A DNA stretch of 64,000 bases from Ilex aquifolium (lineage: Eukaryota > Streptophyta > Magnoliopsida > Aquifoliales > Aquifoliaceae), in the NCBI GenBank assembly GCA_951799425.1, contig OX637391.1, positions 49,199,069 through 49,263,068 of the forward strand, given 5' to 3'. Made by a program: the position numbers and the translations under genes. The notes below the pieces were generated by a model that saw only the letters and a program-made list of their open reading frames with translations, did no database searches and had not been told where the DNA came from. This document shows, one piece after another, positions 1-11,426 of this stretch. The first letter of the stretch is position 1, and each line of letters opens with the position of its first letter.

Positions 1-402
1 TCAAGTTATGATTATATATACTGAATATCAATTTGTCACGCAGATCATTCAGCACTTTTCCAAGACCATGAATGACTAGGATTTTTTTCTGATGATAAGT
101 ATAACTTGGACATTTCATATAAGTCACATACAAATTGAAAGTGATATTATGTACTAGTTAAAGGGTTTAATACATTAAGGTTCAAGTCAATGCAATAACT
201 TCCCCATGGATGCACTTTTTCTTTTGAGATGCTGGCCAAATGCCTTCAACTTCAAACTATATAAATGGGAAAAAAGTATTCCTAATGTCTAACCTTATGC
301 AATTGCAGTCTCACTGCAGCGCCTTATAACTCATCTGACAGGTAGTTCAAATTTATAACAATTGCTTACAACACTCAGACAATAATGAAAGAAAGGATAG
401 AT

Positions 403-3400
403 TCATACGATTTCTGGGCAGTCATAATCAATGCCAGCTGACTCAATCCTCTTTTTCCTTTTCTGGTCCCGTTTCATTACTCTTTCAACCAACTTCCTGT
501 GCTCTTCCAATGTTCTTTCCTGCATAAATCATTCAGTTAGCATTATAGTTTATGTAACCATCACATATTTAAAGAGGAATTCACCCAACCCCTCCCCCCC
601 CCCCCCCCCCCCCCTCAGTGTGGTGGCGCACACCTTTCCTCAATTCAATTTGTTTCACTACCATCTAAAGGATTACTGCCAGAGGTACATTATCTACGTC
701 ATGTTTCAATTTACCTTGTCATGTCGGTTCCGTTCAATTTTAACCCAGTCCAAGGGTTTGTACCAGCGGTTAACCCCCTTCCACCTAAACATTACAGAGT
801 AAAATCATAAGGAATCCAACCATACATAGCAACAAAAACAGACAGGTCTATTGTCAACATATACATTTTGATAGTGATACGCAAATTTAGGTTCAGGTTT
901 TACCATTTTGTCGATGACTTTCCATATTTAAATCTCAGTCGCATCACATCCAATAGATTACCGGAATATCATATTACTTCAAATATTTACATATATGTTG
1001 CCCGTATTGATACCAATAAAAGTCCATGACTTTCATTTGCCTCGATCAGTATGTTCCAATAATTTGATTATGGCTTCTCAAAGTATTACAGCCTTGAAAC
1101 TTACTATAAAATTCTACTTAACGATGCATGTGATGTGATTGACCAAATTTCCCAGCAGAAGCTATTTGGTTTGACCATATGATGCAAAATTGCAAATAAA
1201 TCAAAAGGTACAACAACTATATTAAATCATGTCCTTTCAGGGTTAAAGTATAGAACCTTTAAATCTCCTGTCAAATTACCTGTCTAATACAGTACAAATC
1301 CATATACTTACAGGATTTTGACTAAATTTCCTTAGGCAAAAATGATAGTGTTCTATATTCCACACGCCTAGGATTAATGATTTCTGATCCCATCCAATTG
1401 CCAAAAGAACACCATCTAACTTTCTGTGTGCGTCACAATAAACATGCAATGCAATGAAGCTTCCCTTCCATTCCTTCACTGGTCAAAATTTTCACATTTT
1501 TGCCACTTCAGGTCCCCTTATTACCAATTTATTGCAAATTTTCTGGACAAAGTAACTCTGTCACTTATGAAGGCTGAGTTGCTTCGGCATATTGCAAGAA
1601 GTCCTTAATATTTCTTATGTGTTCTTTTTATTCCCTTCCTTTTTCTTTTTCAATTATTTCTATTTCTAATAAAAATTCCCAATGGTTCCTCATTTGAAAT
1701 CCATATTTGACTTTAGTACCCAACTCAACTGCTTCAATTTTGAAGTAACAAAAAAAAAATTAGCAAGCTAATTGTTTTAGTTATTTCAGTCCTTCTGTTT
1801 TAATATATTGCTATTGCCTTAAAACTTTCTCGAACATATATTTGAAATTCTGGTCTTATTTGCTGTTAAAATTTTGCAATGTTCCTGTTCTTCCACAGAG
1901 ATCCAAATGACAGGAAGTACAATGTAATCACATACTTTCAACTGCTTCCAAGGAAACATCAAAGCAAATAAAAACACGGTTAAGAGAATTTCCAATGTAA
2001 AGATTTTACACAGCAGCTGATTTTACTTTCTATTTGTAATGGTTACCAAACAAATAATCCAAAAAAATAGCATTGGGTGATCGTTGCAATAACACTTCAG
2101 AAAAAGAGCACCCATAGAGTGTGTCATGAGGTAGACCTTAAGAAGCAAATATGCCCAAAAGCTTACAGTTTTGGATGAACTTGTTCAGGAGGAATAAGAT
2201 GGACTTGTAAAAGGTGCTCAAATAGTAGATAATTATGCATGCTTTCAGATACAATTTTTGCCACCTGCATTCATCAAAAGGTAAGATTAGAGAACCAATA
2301 GTGCAATACTGAAAACAAGTTTTTATAGATTGATTTTCTCTTTGAGATAAGTACCTCGGGAGACTCAAATTCAATGAAGCCAAAATGCTTGGATTTTCCT
2401 GTCTGTTGAACATCAAACAAACAAAATCACTTGAGTAGAACATGAAACACCAATATTGAGGTCTACAAGAAATACTACTCACAAAATAAAGTAGGAATAA
2501 GAACAACGCAGAGCAGAGCTCACTTGCAACAAATATAAGAAAATTCATTTTTCAACCATCTGGAAATGATTTTTAGGAAGTAACCCTCTAGAAATGTTAA
2601 GAACCACTATATACTCATTTCTTATAGTTACAAACCCCGCCCTCCCTCACTACATCTGCAATACCACTTGTATTATAAGCATAGAATATGAATAGAGTAT
2701 TTTCAGGGCATCTTGAATACCAATCCAGTGACAACTAAAGGGAAATCTAATGAGTTTATTTACACGATCTGTAAAGGCAGTGTAGGTTACATAACATAAG
2801 GCATAGTCATAATTATAATACCAGTAACAGTTTGATTTAGCATAATCCTAAGGTTTCTTTACTGGAAAGCAACGAACAGGCCTCTTTTTGTTTGTGTAAG
2901 ACTTTCAAGATTTTTATAGGCTATAAATTATATTTCTGAAGCAGTGTTATTAAAAGTGCGCCAAGGCGATCCCCTAAGCAAGAAGCGAGCTCAAGCAAGT
3001 CCAGGTTGCCTAGAGTGTCCCTGCCAAAGCGAAGATTAAGCATCCAAGGTGATTCTTATCACTTAAGCTAGAAGTGAAAAAGTGAACGCTCGAGTAAATT
3101 TTAATTTTTTGATCTATTCTGGGCCGTTAGATTTGATCAATTGGATCAAAAATTGGACATGCTATAACATTTGATTACCACTTGATCCATATATACGTCT
3201 AACACTAACATTTCTACAACAAATTTGATTGAGAATTAAGGGTCGCAAGGGTTGAAGTCGCTATCTAAGGACCTAATTCACCTAGATTTTTTCTTGTTCT
3301 CCTCCTCCCGCTCCTCCTCCAATTCTTCTTCTTCACAAACGATTTACAGCTACTTCTAGAAAAACAATCTACAATCTAGAGAATGGGATTCACTAGACCA

Positions 3401-3452
3401 ACTTCTTTTTCTTCTCTTCCAAAAAGCGATTCCCTACAAAGACCAGGTGCGT

Positions 3453-3485
<33 letters not shown>

Positions 3486-5855
3486 CTCCTTTTCTTCTTC
3501 TTCTTCTTCTTCTTCTTCTTCTAAGATGGAGCTGATCAGGTGAAACTCTGCTTTTGTTGGCTCAATGAGTCATTGTTTATGGAGCTCTACTCTTGCTTCA
3601 GGTTTTTGCTCCTCTTGTGATATTTGATTTTGATTTTTTTGGTTCAAATGTTAGGAGTTGGTATATTTTTCGCATTTTTAAAAATTTAAATGTTAATATT
3701 TTGGTTGACGTGAAGATTTGAGATATTATCAATACTTGTTCGTTGTTTCAATTTAAATGTTTATGCTTTGCGTTGCATTTAAATATTTAATACTTGAGAA
3801 GTTGGAACTTAATACTTAGTAGTAACTAAACTAAAATATTTGCTTACTTTCTATATTGTTCGTCTCACTTTGATAAAGCTTTCGCTTCGCTTCTCGCCTA
3901 GATGTCAGGAGACCTGAGCAATTTGAGTCGCTTTACACTTTAAATAACAAAATAACATTGTTCTAAAGATTTAGTCAAGCGTGGCAAAAATTACAATCTT
4001 TTTGTGAGATGATCAACTTGCAAAAACAGTTCTTGCTCAAAGTGAACTACAACATATTCAAGGAAAAATAATCAAAAGAAACAGTGAATCATACTTTCTA
4101 AAACATGCAAATGTACATTAGGATCTATGCACTAGTGGACTTGAAGTCTTAAACCATGTGAATTTTTCCGGGGCCCATTCGCAGTTCTCGTTCATGTATT
4201 GTCTTTGCTCGTGGATTCGAAATTCCAACAAGGATTTTACAACTTACAGGGTTTCAAATAACAGCCAGCAACCATTGTTTAAAATCCCATTTGGCTCAAC
4301 ATTGAACTCCTACTTGAACATAACATAACTCATTGTCTCTCAGGTATGACACACACGTGAACTCTCATGTGGTAATAGATTTAATAGACTTCTTTCCTAG
4401 TATATCAGATTTCAAACCATTCCACAATTATATATTTATTCAGACAATAAAGTTTGGCATTCATTGATTTCAGACCAAGTATTTGAAATTCTTGGAGAGT
4501 AGGATCTAAGATCTATCCAATATCCTTTGTCAAATCCAAATCCATGTTGCTAAATGTAACAAATAGAATTCTAATTTGAAGAATCCAAAGCACGGAATGC
4601 ATCCAGCATCCCTCCTCTTCGATTATTTAAAACTTCATCTTTAATACCATCATATTTTTCCCATGCAATGTTTTGTCATTTTTTGTGCATATTTGAGAGT
4701 ATTTCATCATACCAGCAAATAAAATAAGAGCAATGTCATTGAAACCTAATTTACAGAAATAATTTTTGGGACCTTTGGATCCACTGTAGACCCCATCAAA
4801 CATTGGAACTTGGTGTTGATCCAATGATTCATGGGAAGCCACATCATTATGCCAGCAAATTAGGTCAAATTTTTAAGTGTAAATAGTATTACTCATAAAA
4901 TAATTAAGTCATTCACCAGCATCATATTTCAACTGTAACCATATACTGAAAAAAATAAAGCAAATTTTTAGTCATAACTTCTTCCAACTGATTAAGAGAT
5001 GAATTGCCCACAGTCACATCCGCAGTCACATTTAGCAGCGCTGTTCCATTTCACATTTCAACAGTAATAAATTCAGCAAATAAAGAACTGATACTAAAAT
5101 CCCATATCCAACTTTAAATTCACACCAAACATCCAATGTCTAACCCTCAAAACTACAAACATCCCAACAGCTAACATACCATTTCATACATAGCTTTCCA
5201 TACCACAATGTCCAAGAGTAACTAAATTTTTAAAAGGAAAAAAAAAAAACAAACGCTTAAAATTCTACCTTCTTATTCCTCGCTATTCTGAGTCTCTTAA
5301 CTGCACCGAATTGTTTAAAGAAACCTGCAAAAATTAATATAGCATGTCACATATATTCTTCTTGGATTTGAATAGCTTTTGTACAGCCCCCTTTGTACAA
5401 ATAATGCCAAAAGATCAGGTCTGTAAACTCACAATTAAAGGGAACAATATCGGTAATGACCTATTCTGCTTGGCTCACCATCTATTCAGACACACACTAA
5501 ACAAGAACAGAGAGAAAAGCTAATAGAAGCACAAGCTAAATGCAATTACCCTCCATTTCATTCTCATAGAACCCATGTGGAATCCGACCGATATACAGCA
5601 CAGTAGCTTTACTTTCCCGGACTTGACTCTCCGGGAGCTTACGACCCAGACCACCCGCTAATGGCTTTTTAACACACAAAACAAGAAATCAGTAAGTAAA
5701 TAAATAAATAGCAAGAGTTTGAGATCATAACTAAGTCCAATCAGGCGTACCAAGAAATCAGGAGCTTCGTCTTTGCGATTCGTAGCCGCTGACAATCGGG
5801 CAGAACCCTTCTTCACTTTCTTCACCATCGCTTTCTTCTTCGCCTTTGCTCCCAT
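403..5855 (-). CDS. NIFK/Nop15-like nucleolar RNA-binding protein (RRM), complete, seven exons
   Basis: Seven exons on the minus strand, all with GT-AG borders and compatible phases: 5751-5855, 5550-5664, 5269-5324, 2355-2402, 2167-2264, 715-784, 403-519. Together 609 nt, 202 residues plus stop. A basic N-terminus ([13 protein letters not shown]) precedes one RRM at about residues 56-130: RNP2 is VLYIGRIP (57-64) and RNP1 is [10 protein letters not shown] (95-104). A Lys/Arg-rich C-terminal helix ([22 protein letters not shown]) ends in DYDCPEIV. Order and motifs match the plant homologue of human NIFK and yeast Nop15, nucleolar proteins of 60S pre-ribosome maturation; the nucleolar role is inferred from the family. 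The start is the only Met before the basic stretch and gives the usual family length. Intron 3 (2.87 kb) carries a hAT insertion. I recall Arabidopsis At5g04600 as the closest relative. Every exon is open, so it is probably functional. Confidence 0.93.
2942..3960. mobile_element. Non-autonomous hAT-type element in intron 3 of the RRM gene
   Basis: 1,019 bp bounded by an 8-bp target duplication with one mismatch (TTCTGAAG at 2934-2941, TTCTAAAG at 3961-3968). The imperfect terminal inverted repeats start CAGTGTTATT on the left and CAATGTTATT on the inverted right end, followed by related AAAGTG..AGCG blocks. An 8-bp duplication with CA-starting ends is typical of hAT. No transposase is visible inside; a CTT microsatellite occupies the centre. 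Confidence 0.78.
3456..3522. repeat. (CTT)n microsatellite inside the intronic hAT element
   Basis: An almost pure CTT/TTC trinucleotide run, interrupted once near 3487. It lies within the hAT-like insertion of intron 3 and has no visible coding role. Confidence 0.9.
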
Positions 5856-5890
5856 CTCTCACTCAGAATTCAAACAAATTTGTGCGTCTC

Positions 5891-5898
5891 AGTGTGTG

Positions 5899-5931
<33 letters not shown>

Positions 5932-5957
5932 CGAGAGACGAGAGACGAGAGACGAGA
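5891..5957. repeat. (GT)n-(GA)n-(GACGA)n microsatellite in the 5' leader of the RRM gene
   Basis: GT repeats run into GA repeats and then GAGACGA units, 36-102 bp upstream of the RRM gene start codon at 5855. The position suggests the 5' UTR or core promoter. GA tracts in plant leaders can bind GAGA-type (BBR/BPC) factors, but nothing here proves that role. Confidence 0.8.
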
Positions 5958-6053
5958 GAAGCCCTGATCCTGAGCAGTATAAACCCTACACTGCTTTGTG
6001 TTGGGGATTGTAGGCAAGAGAGGGTTTATTCACACCTTGAGAGAGGCTGTCTG

Positions 6054-6437
6054 GTAAATTTAGAGAAAATAGTTTAAAGACTCTAAATCTGAGTTTTTAA
6101 ATTCGGTTGGTAGCTGACCCGAAAATTAAATCTATGATTACGGATTTCATCAAACCTAAGGGGTGGGCTTAAAAAAATGGGTAAGGGGTTTAGAATCTAA
6201 AAGACAATTGTACCTCTTAACATGAGTATGAATTGGATTGATTAAGGATAAAATAGTCATTTATAAAACAAATAGTTATTAATAATTCTGATATATTTGT
6301 AAATCTTACATATGTATGTGTTACATACTAAACATAGGTATGGACCGAATTGAATGTTGAATCCCATCTTTACAAGGGTTTAAATTTGGAAGAGTTTAGA
6401 GAAGTCAATACAAATCTTTCCCTAAAATTCATCCAAA
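6054..6437. mobile_element. MITE-like repeat, copy A (PIF/Harbinger-like)
   Basis: This block shares extended similarity, in the same order, with a second block at 6570-6904 that resumes at 8974-9070. Shared stretches include the ctgacccgaaaattaaa region and tatggaccgaattgaatgttgaat. It begins AGGCTGTCTGG, and its end reads GAGCTTGTTTGG when inverted, resembling the GGGCTGTTTGG ends of PIF/Harbinger MITEs. I found no clean 3-bp target duplication, so the boundaries are approximate. Confidence 0.5.
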
Positions 6438-6569
6438 CAAGCTCGGAGAGACTTCCCATCATACCCTATGAATAAGTGAAAAAGGAAGAAACTACACTCT
6501 CCACCCTTATATTTTGACAAAATAACACATGAATCCGAAGATTTTGAGACATAACATGGAGATCTTTTG

Positions 6570-6904
6570 GGGGCTGTTTGGTAAGGGGATATGGGAAGAT
6601 GAGTTTGAGAAAAATAATCCAAAGGACCTCTAAATTCTATATTTGGATTAAAAATTTAATCTCGGGTTCCCAAACCCAGCCTATAGCTAGCCCGAAGATT
6701 AAACTCATAATCATGGGTTTGACGAAACCTAGGAAATGGGTGGGTTTGGGAAGATGGATTAAGGTACTAAGGGATTAAGGATATAAAAGACAACTATACC
6801 CCTTAACATGGGTATGAATTTAATTGATCAAAAGTAAAATAGTCATTTATAGGACAAAAAATTGTTAATAATTATGATATATTTGTGGGTCCTATATGTG
6901 TATA
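6570..6904. mobile_element. PIF/Harbinger-like repeat, copy B, left part
   Basis: Starts GGGGCTGTTTGGTAA and parallels copy A for about 330 bp. The match stops at the Helitron border (6905) and continues beyond its other border (8974). The two parts were therefore one sequence before the Helitron inserted. The transposase fragment at 9073-9405 may belong to the same element. Confidence 0.5.
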
Positions 6905-8973
6905 CTAGTAATTACCCGTACGTGAAGGTATTACGTTACTCGTAAAAAAATTTAAATATTTTTTCATAAATAAAGACAATGTATAATACAATTTTAACAA
7001 TACAACGATCAAATTGATATTATTCAACTGTATGCAGAACATATATAATCAAACATATATATAACGAAAGTCACGCTACAACTACTGCAACATATTAATT
7101 CAAAAATGTGAGAAAATATAATTATTATTTATCAAACATCCACAATTTTCACATTTTTAATAAACTTTATCTAAAATTTCAAAAAAATATAACTATTTAT
7201 TTTTCTGCAGGTCCTAAAGTTCATAACATTATCTTTGCACCATTTTTCCAATGTGAGTTCATGTAACTTTTGTGAGGAAAACATCCAAAAGTTTCACGTG
7301 AATTTTTGTAAATGTAAAAAAAAATTTTGAGAAATTAAAATCAGTTTTCCATTTGAGTTCAACTTAAATATTCGTAAAATTCAATCGAATTTAAGTTTGG
7401 GTGGGGCTATTCCCACCCCATTTAATTTCTCATTATCAAACTACTAAGTCCACCCCTTTTATACCCATATCATTAGTAATTAAGTCCACCACATGCTATA
7501 TACACCCTGTTTAATAAGTAAACTCATCTTATATTTTGTCATAATTATAGTTTTATTATTTATTTCATCTCATGCACTCACAAAAATACTTTTTTAATAT
7601 GAATTTTTGTAGTGAGATATAGGTTAATATTACTTCTCAATTTAATTCTATGTTTGATTTCTTGTTTGTTGTATGAATTGTCATTATTTTCGGTATATTT
7701 TGATATCTCTGTCGAATTTAATAATTTTTTATTTAGAATTTATATATGTGTGTATATATATATGTATGTTTTCAGATTATTTGTTATTTTTTTATCTTGT
7801 TTAGGTTTTGCATCTATGCTTGTTATTTTTTTTCTTGTTCGATTTTATATTTGTGCTTGACACTTTTTTTTTCATATCCGGTTTTGCGTCTTTTGGTTTT
7901 GTGTTTTGTAATTTTGTTTGTTCCTTTAATCTTTGCTTAGTTTTTTTTTTCGTTCTTATTTCGGTTTGCTTCTTTCTTTCTTTCTTTTTTTCCTTGTTTC
8001 ATTTTTTTCTTTTTAAAAGGGTGGACTTAATAGTTTAATAATGAAAAATTAAATGGGGGTGGGAATAGAGATTTAGGGGTGGGAATAACCCCACCATTTA
8101 AGTTTAAGTAAGAATTTGTATTTTATATTCGACAGTCAAATTCAGCTCAATTTAAATCTTAATCATAATTACGTCAAACTGAGAATTGAATTTAAATTTG
8201 ATTCAATTAACACTTCTATCTTAAACCTACAAATTAATTGTTATCTATTTTTGTTCATTGTGATGCCATAATTTTTTTTTTTTTTTAATTTGGTTATTCT
8301 TTACTACTTTTACAATCAATTTTAATTTTACTTCAACTTGAATACTCATAAAATTCAAGTAAAGTTAAGTTTAAGTAAGAATATATATTTTATACTCGAT
8401 AATTAAATTCAGCTCAATTCGAATCCTAATCATAATTACTTCGAACTGATAATCTAGTAAAATGAAATTTGTAGGAGGAATTTCGATCATTTGATTAATA
8501 ATCTTAAAATAATTTGAACCGCGAAAAGCTCAAGACTAATAATGCTAGCTCTCTTAGTATATATATATATCACATTATATATATATATATATATATATTA
8601 TTTGCCTATTATACCATTCAAATATTATAGTATTTTTATTTTAATACAAATTATGACCTATATTGTACTCGTTCGACTCGTTTTGACGCAAAAAATCTGT
8701 ATTTATGGTCCATTTGTTTATTTGAAATTTTTAAAAACAATCTTTAATTAGAATCATAATTAACGACCTAATTAATTTGTAGTATGAGATAGAGAGAGAT
8801 AGAGAGTTATAAGAGATATAAGAGTCTTAGAATTGTTGAAGGAATGAAAGTATTGCTCAAAAAATTGGGGGGAGAGGAAATTTCGTATTATGACCGTTGG
8901 ATCAATATTTCTTCAAGCAATCTGAGCCGCGAAAAACTAAAGACAAAGAAATCTAGCTACTTTATTATATAGA
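6905..8973 (-). mobile_element. Non-autonomous Helitron, 2.07 kb
   Basis: Read on the minus strand it begins TCTATATAATAAAG at 8973 and ends in a degenerate hairpin followed by GGGTAATTACTAG (6905-6908 is CTAG). It lies between host A and T without target duplication, as expected for Helitrons (5' TC, 3' CTRR, A|T insertion). The flanks join to give a sequence parallel to the unbroken copy A repeat near 6310-6340. A shorter relative with the same ends lies at 13649-13982. No Rep/helicase is visible. A MULE-type MITE is nested at 7399-8095. Confidence 0.8.
7399..8095. mobile_element. MULE-type MITE with long inverted repeats, nested in the Helitron
   Basis: 697 bp flanked by a perfect 10-bp direct repeat ATTTAAGTTT (7389-7398 and 8096-8105). 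The left end GGGTGGGGCTATTCCCACC matches the inverted right end with few changes, and the similarity continues inward through the AATTTCTCATTATCAAAC region. The interior is T-rich. The element at 14491-22335 has the same ends. A 9-10 bp duplication with long inverted repeats fits Mutator-like elements. Confidence 0.8.
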
Positions 8974-9072
8974 TTGTATACCAAACATGAGTATGGACCG
9001 GAGTGAATGTTGAATCTCATCTTTGTAAAGATGTATTTGGATTTAGAAAGGTTTGAAAACTATATAACATGA

Positions 9073-9405
9073 TATAATCAACTTAGGATGGATATACAAT
9101 TGTTTGTTAGATTGTACATTTTAGTTGAACAAGGTGGTGGGCTTAATTGTACAAGGAATGTTAGCATGGAAGAGATGGTAACTATGCTCTTGAGCATCAG
9201 TAGCAATGATGAGAAGAATAGACTAGTAAAATTCAATTTCATTAGGTCTGGTAAGATGATTAGTAAGTATTTCAATGCAGTCTTGTTAGTGCTGCTTAGA
9301 TTACGTTGATTGTTGCTTAAAGCACCTGAACCAATCATAATAGAGTGCACTGAGCATAAGTGGAAATGGTTTAATGATGCAGAACGAATGACAAAAAATT
9401 TGTTA
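9073..9405 (+). pseudogene. PIF/Harbinger transposase fragment (HARBI1-like), broken
   Basis: Plus-strand reading in one frame gives a region typical of plant Harbinger nucleases: LRMDIQLF, then VEQGGGLNCTRNVSMEE, then FNFIRSGKMISKYFNAVL, an in-frame TGA at 9307, then LLLKAPEPI and HKWKWFNDAER. Order and spacing match the part just before the catalytic domain of HARBI1-like DDE proteins. The catalytic residues themselves are not found downstream, so this is a truncated, stopped relic. It lies beside repeats with Harbinger-like ends. Confidence 0.72.
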
Positions 9406-9440
9406 TTTTATTTGAACGTGGTCAATCCCCTTCAGGTAGG

Positions 9441-9695
9441 TGATTCTATAAGATTTTATTTTATTTCCTAACTTAATTAGGAAATTATTTTATTTTTATT
9501 TTTTGGTTTAATAATGATTTTATTTTATTTGGTTTCCTAATTTATTTAGTATTCTACTTTCCTAATTAGTTTAGGGTCTCTTGCACTATTTATATCCATG
9601 TAAGCCTTAAGACTCAACCATTTTTGATTATTGAATACAATTGGAAGAGTTGTTTCTTTTCTTTCCAATCGTTTTGATATTCTTAGGAATCAACA
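9441..9695 (+). repeat. Possible solo LTR or LTR fragment
   Basis: Starts TGATTCTATAAG, ends GGAATCAACA, and contains a promoter-like CTATTTATATCC and an AATACAATTGGAAGAG segment, the layout of many plant LTRs. A stretch about 30 bp beyond the end reads GAATTGGTAT, a weak primer-binding-like match. I see no partner LTR and no target duplication, so this is tentative. Confidence 0.35.
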
Positions 9696-9971
9696 GATTT
9701 ATTGAAACCTTTAGAATTGGTATTTTTTTGTGAATTAACGGGTCATGAGTAGGAATCTAAATCGGTATTTGTGAACAAATCAATGGTTTATTTTTATTAT
9801 CCTTTTTCATTTATGTAAAACACAAACAAAAACTATGTACTTTGTTGGTTTTAATCTATGTAGCATTTTTTGTCGGGATAACAAATTTTGGGCAAAACTT
9901 ATTTTATACCTGTTGCATTTTGGAATTACTCAAATGTTAATTTGGTTGGGAAAATCGCTCTAATAGCATTT
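9696..9971. other. Short intergenic or retroelement internal remnant
   Basis: No gene is seen. The last ~35 bp before 9972, read on the minus strand, repeat the primer-binding region found next to the LTR at 12656. This suggests a second, truncated copy of the same retroelement interior. Confidence 0.4.
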
Positions 9972-11426
9972 TGTTAGAGTTAATAGGTCTAGAAATAAAA
10001 TGAAAGGCAATAGATGAGAATATGAAATCATTCAGGTTGATTATAACCACAACTTGGACTCTTCACATCCTCAGTTAAGTCAACTCTACTTATTTCTAAC
10101 ACTAAGTCGCATACCCTATTTATATAGGTCATATATATAACTCCTAATATTACATTAAAGTACCACTACCTCCACTTGCTCTTGTAACCACTAAAACATT
10201 AAGGCCCACTTTATCCACTTCTAAGAGAATTAACTTGTCACAATTACTTTGTCTCTCATTACTTAAATATTGATGACCCGCTAACAATCCTTCTTAAGAT
10301 ACCATACTACTAATAAAAAGAAGCTAATGAGAAAAAAATTTCATTTCCTATTTTACCCCTATGTAATAATATAAAGACAATTATATCCTACTTACCACTT
10401 TAACTCTTACACCCTTCCCTTTCTAAGAACAAATATTTCTAATTACAAGTGCAATAAATACATAGTATTACCTATAGGAAGACCTTTTTATATTCATAAC
10501 ATTAGAGAAAATTAAAAAATAATATAAGAATAGTATGTTCTCCTTCCAAACCCTCACTTTCCACACAGTAGAAAAATCTTATCTCTTTAAATAATTGGTA
10601 TTTTTGTTCCTCTCTATAATTTTCATAGCTCCCTCCATTTCTGTATTTTGCTTTTATATTTTTCTTTTCAAGTTATCATGAATCTTATGAAAGTAGGACT
10701 TGTAAATGATATTGAAGATGATGAGCTCAAAGTGCAATAATTCTTGGTTGTTTATGTTATTCTTTTTTTGTATCAGTGCATAGCTTCATTTGATATTATC
10801 TTACTATCAACTACTATTTTGATGATCTAATTTGAGTGTAATCTAGGACTTTAAGAGAATGTGATGTTTCTTATTCATCGTTTAGATTCAATTTTTTTTA
10901 TTTATTTACTTCTCAATTTTAATTTATAAATTTGAGTTTTCATGGTCTTGGTGCCTGAGATTAATTCTTGCAACTATGCGCAAATTCTACTTATTAATTA
11001 TATTTTTATTCACTTCTATTGAGTTTTAATCCATTTTTTAGTCTTCGATTGTCAAATATTCACTGTAAGATTGTAATTTTTTCTAATCCAAAGGTAATTT
11101 GGAGTGAAAAACTCTATATTCTTGATGAGAATTCTGGTAAGTGTTATCCGCAACCATAATAGAAGCAAATTATATGAAATATAAATATTATAAACAACAC
11201 ATAAGTAATCAAATCAATGACCTGATATATTCTTTTTATATTTTGGCTCTTTTATTTTCTAACTTCACACTTATTTTATGCATACATAAAACTACAAATA
11301 TAGAGATAATGTGGGTAAAAAATGGAAAATAAAAACTAAAATTATAATTCAAAATGGTTCACGTACAACGTACGTGGACACCAACTAATATAACAAAACT
11401 CTAAAAAAAAAGTTTATTTTCCAACA
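9972..11426 (-). repeat. 3' LTR of a degenerate copia-like element, split by a Helitron
   Basis: The minus strand begins TGTTGG just after a purine-rich tract (plus strand ccccctccccttaaactt at 11427-11444) and ends CTCTAACA at 9972. The segment 9972-10125 is about 80% similar to 12656-12840. Without the Helitron at 10301-11388 the LTR would be about 367 bp. Confidence 0.6.
10301..11388 (+). mobile_element. Helitron-like insertion in the LTR
   Basis: The left end ACCATACTACTAATAAAAAG resembles the common plant Helitron start TCTATACTA..AATAAAAG with changes at the first bases. The right end has a palindromic ACGTACAACGTACGT hairpin followed by GGACACCAACTAA and a T, fitting the CTRR|T rule. 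The degenerate 5' end makes the left border approximate. No Rep/helicase is readable. Confidence 0.55.

Noticed and set aside
7612-8038. Overlapping open frames rich in Phe/Leu/Ile that look like membrane proteins
   Set aside because: They come from a T-rich MITE interior; all three frames give the same hydrophobic composition and no domain.
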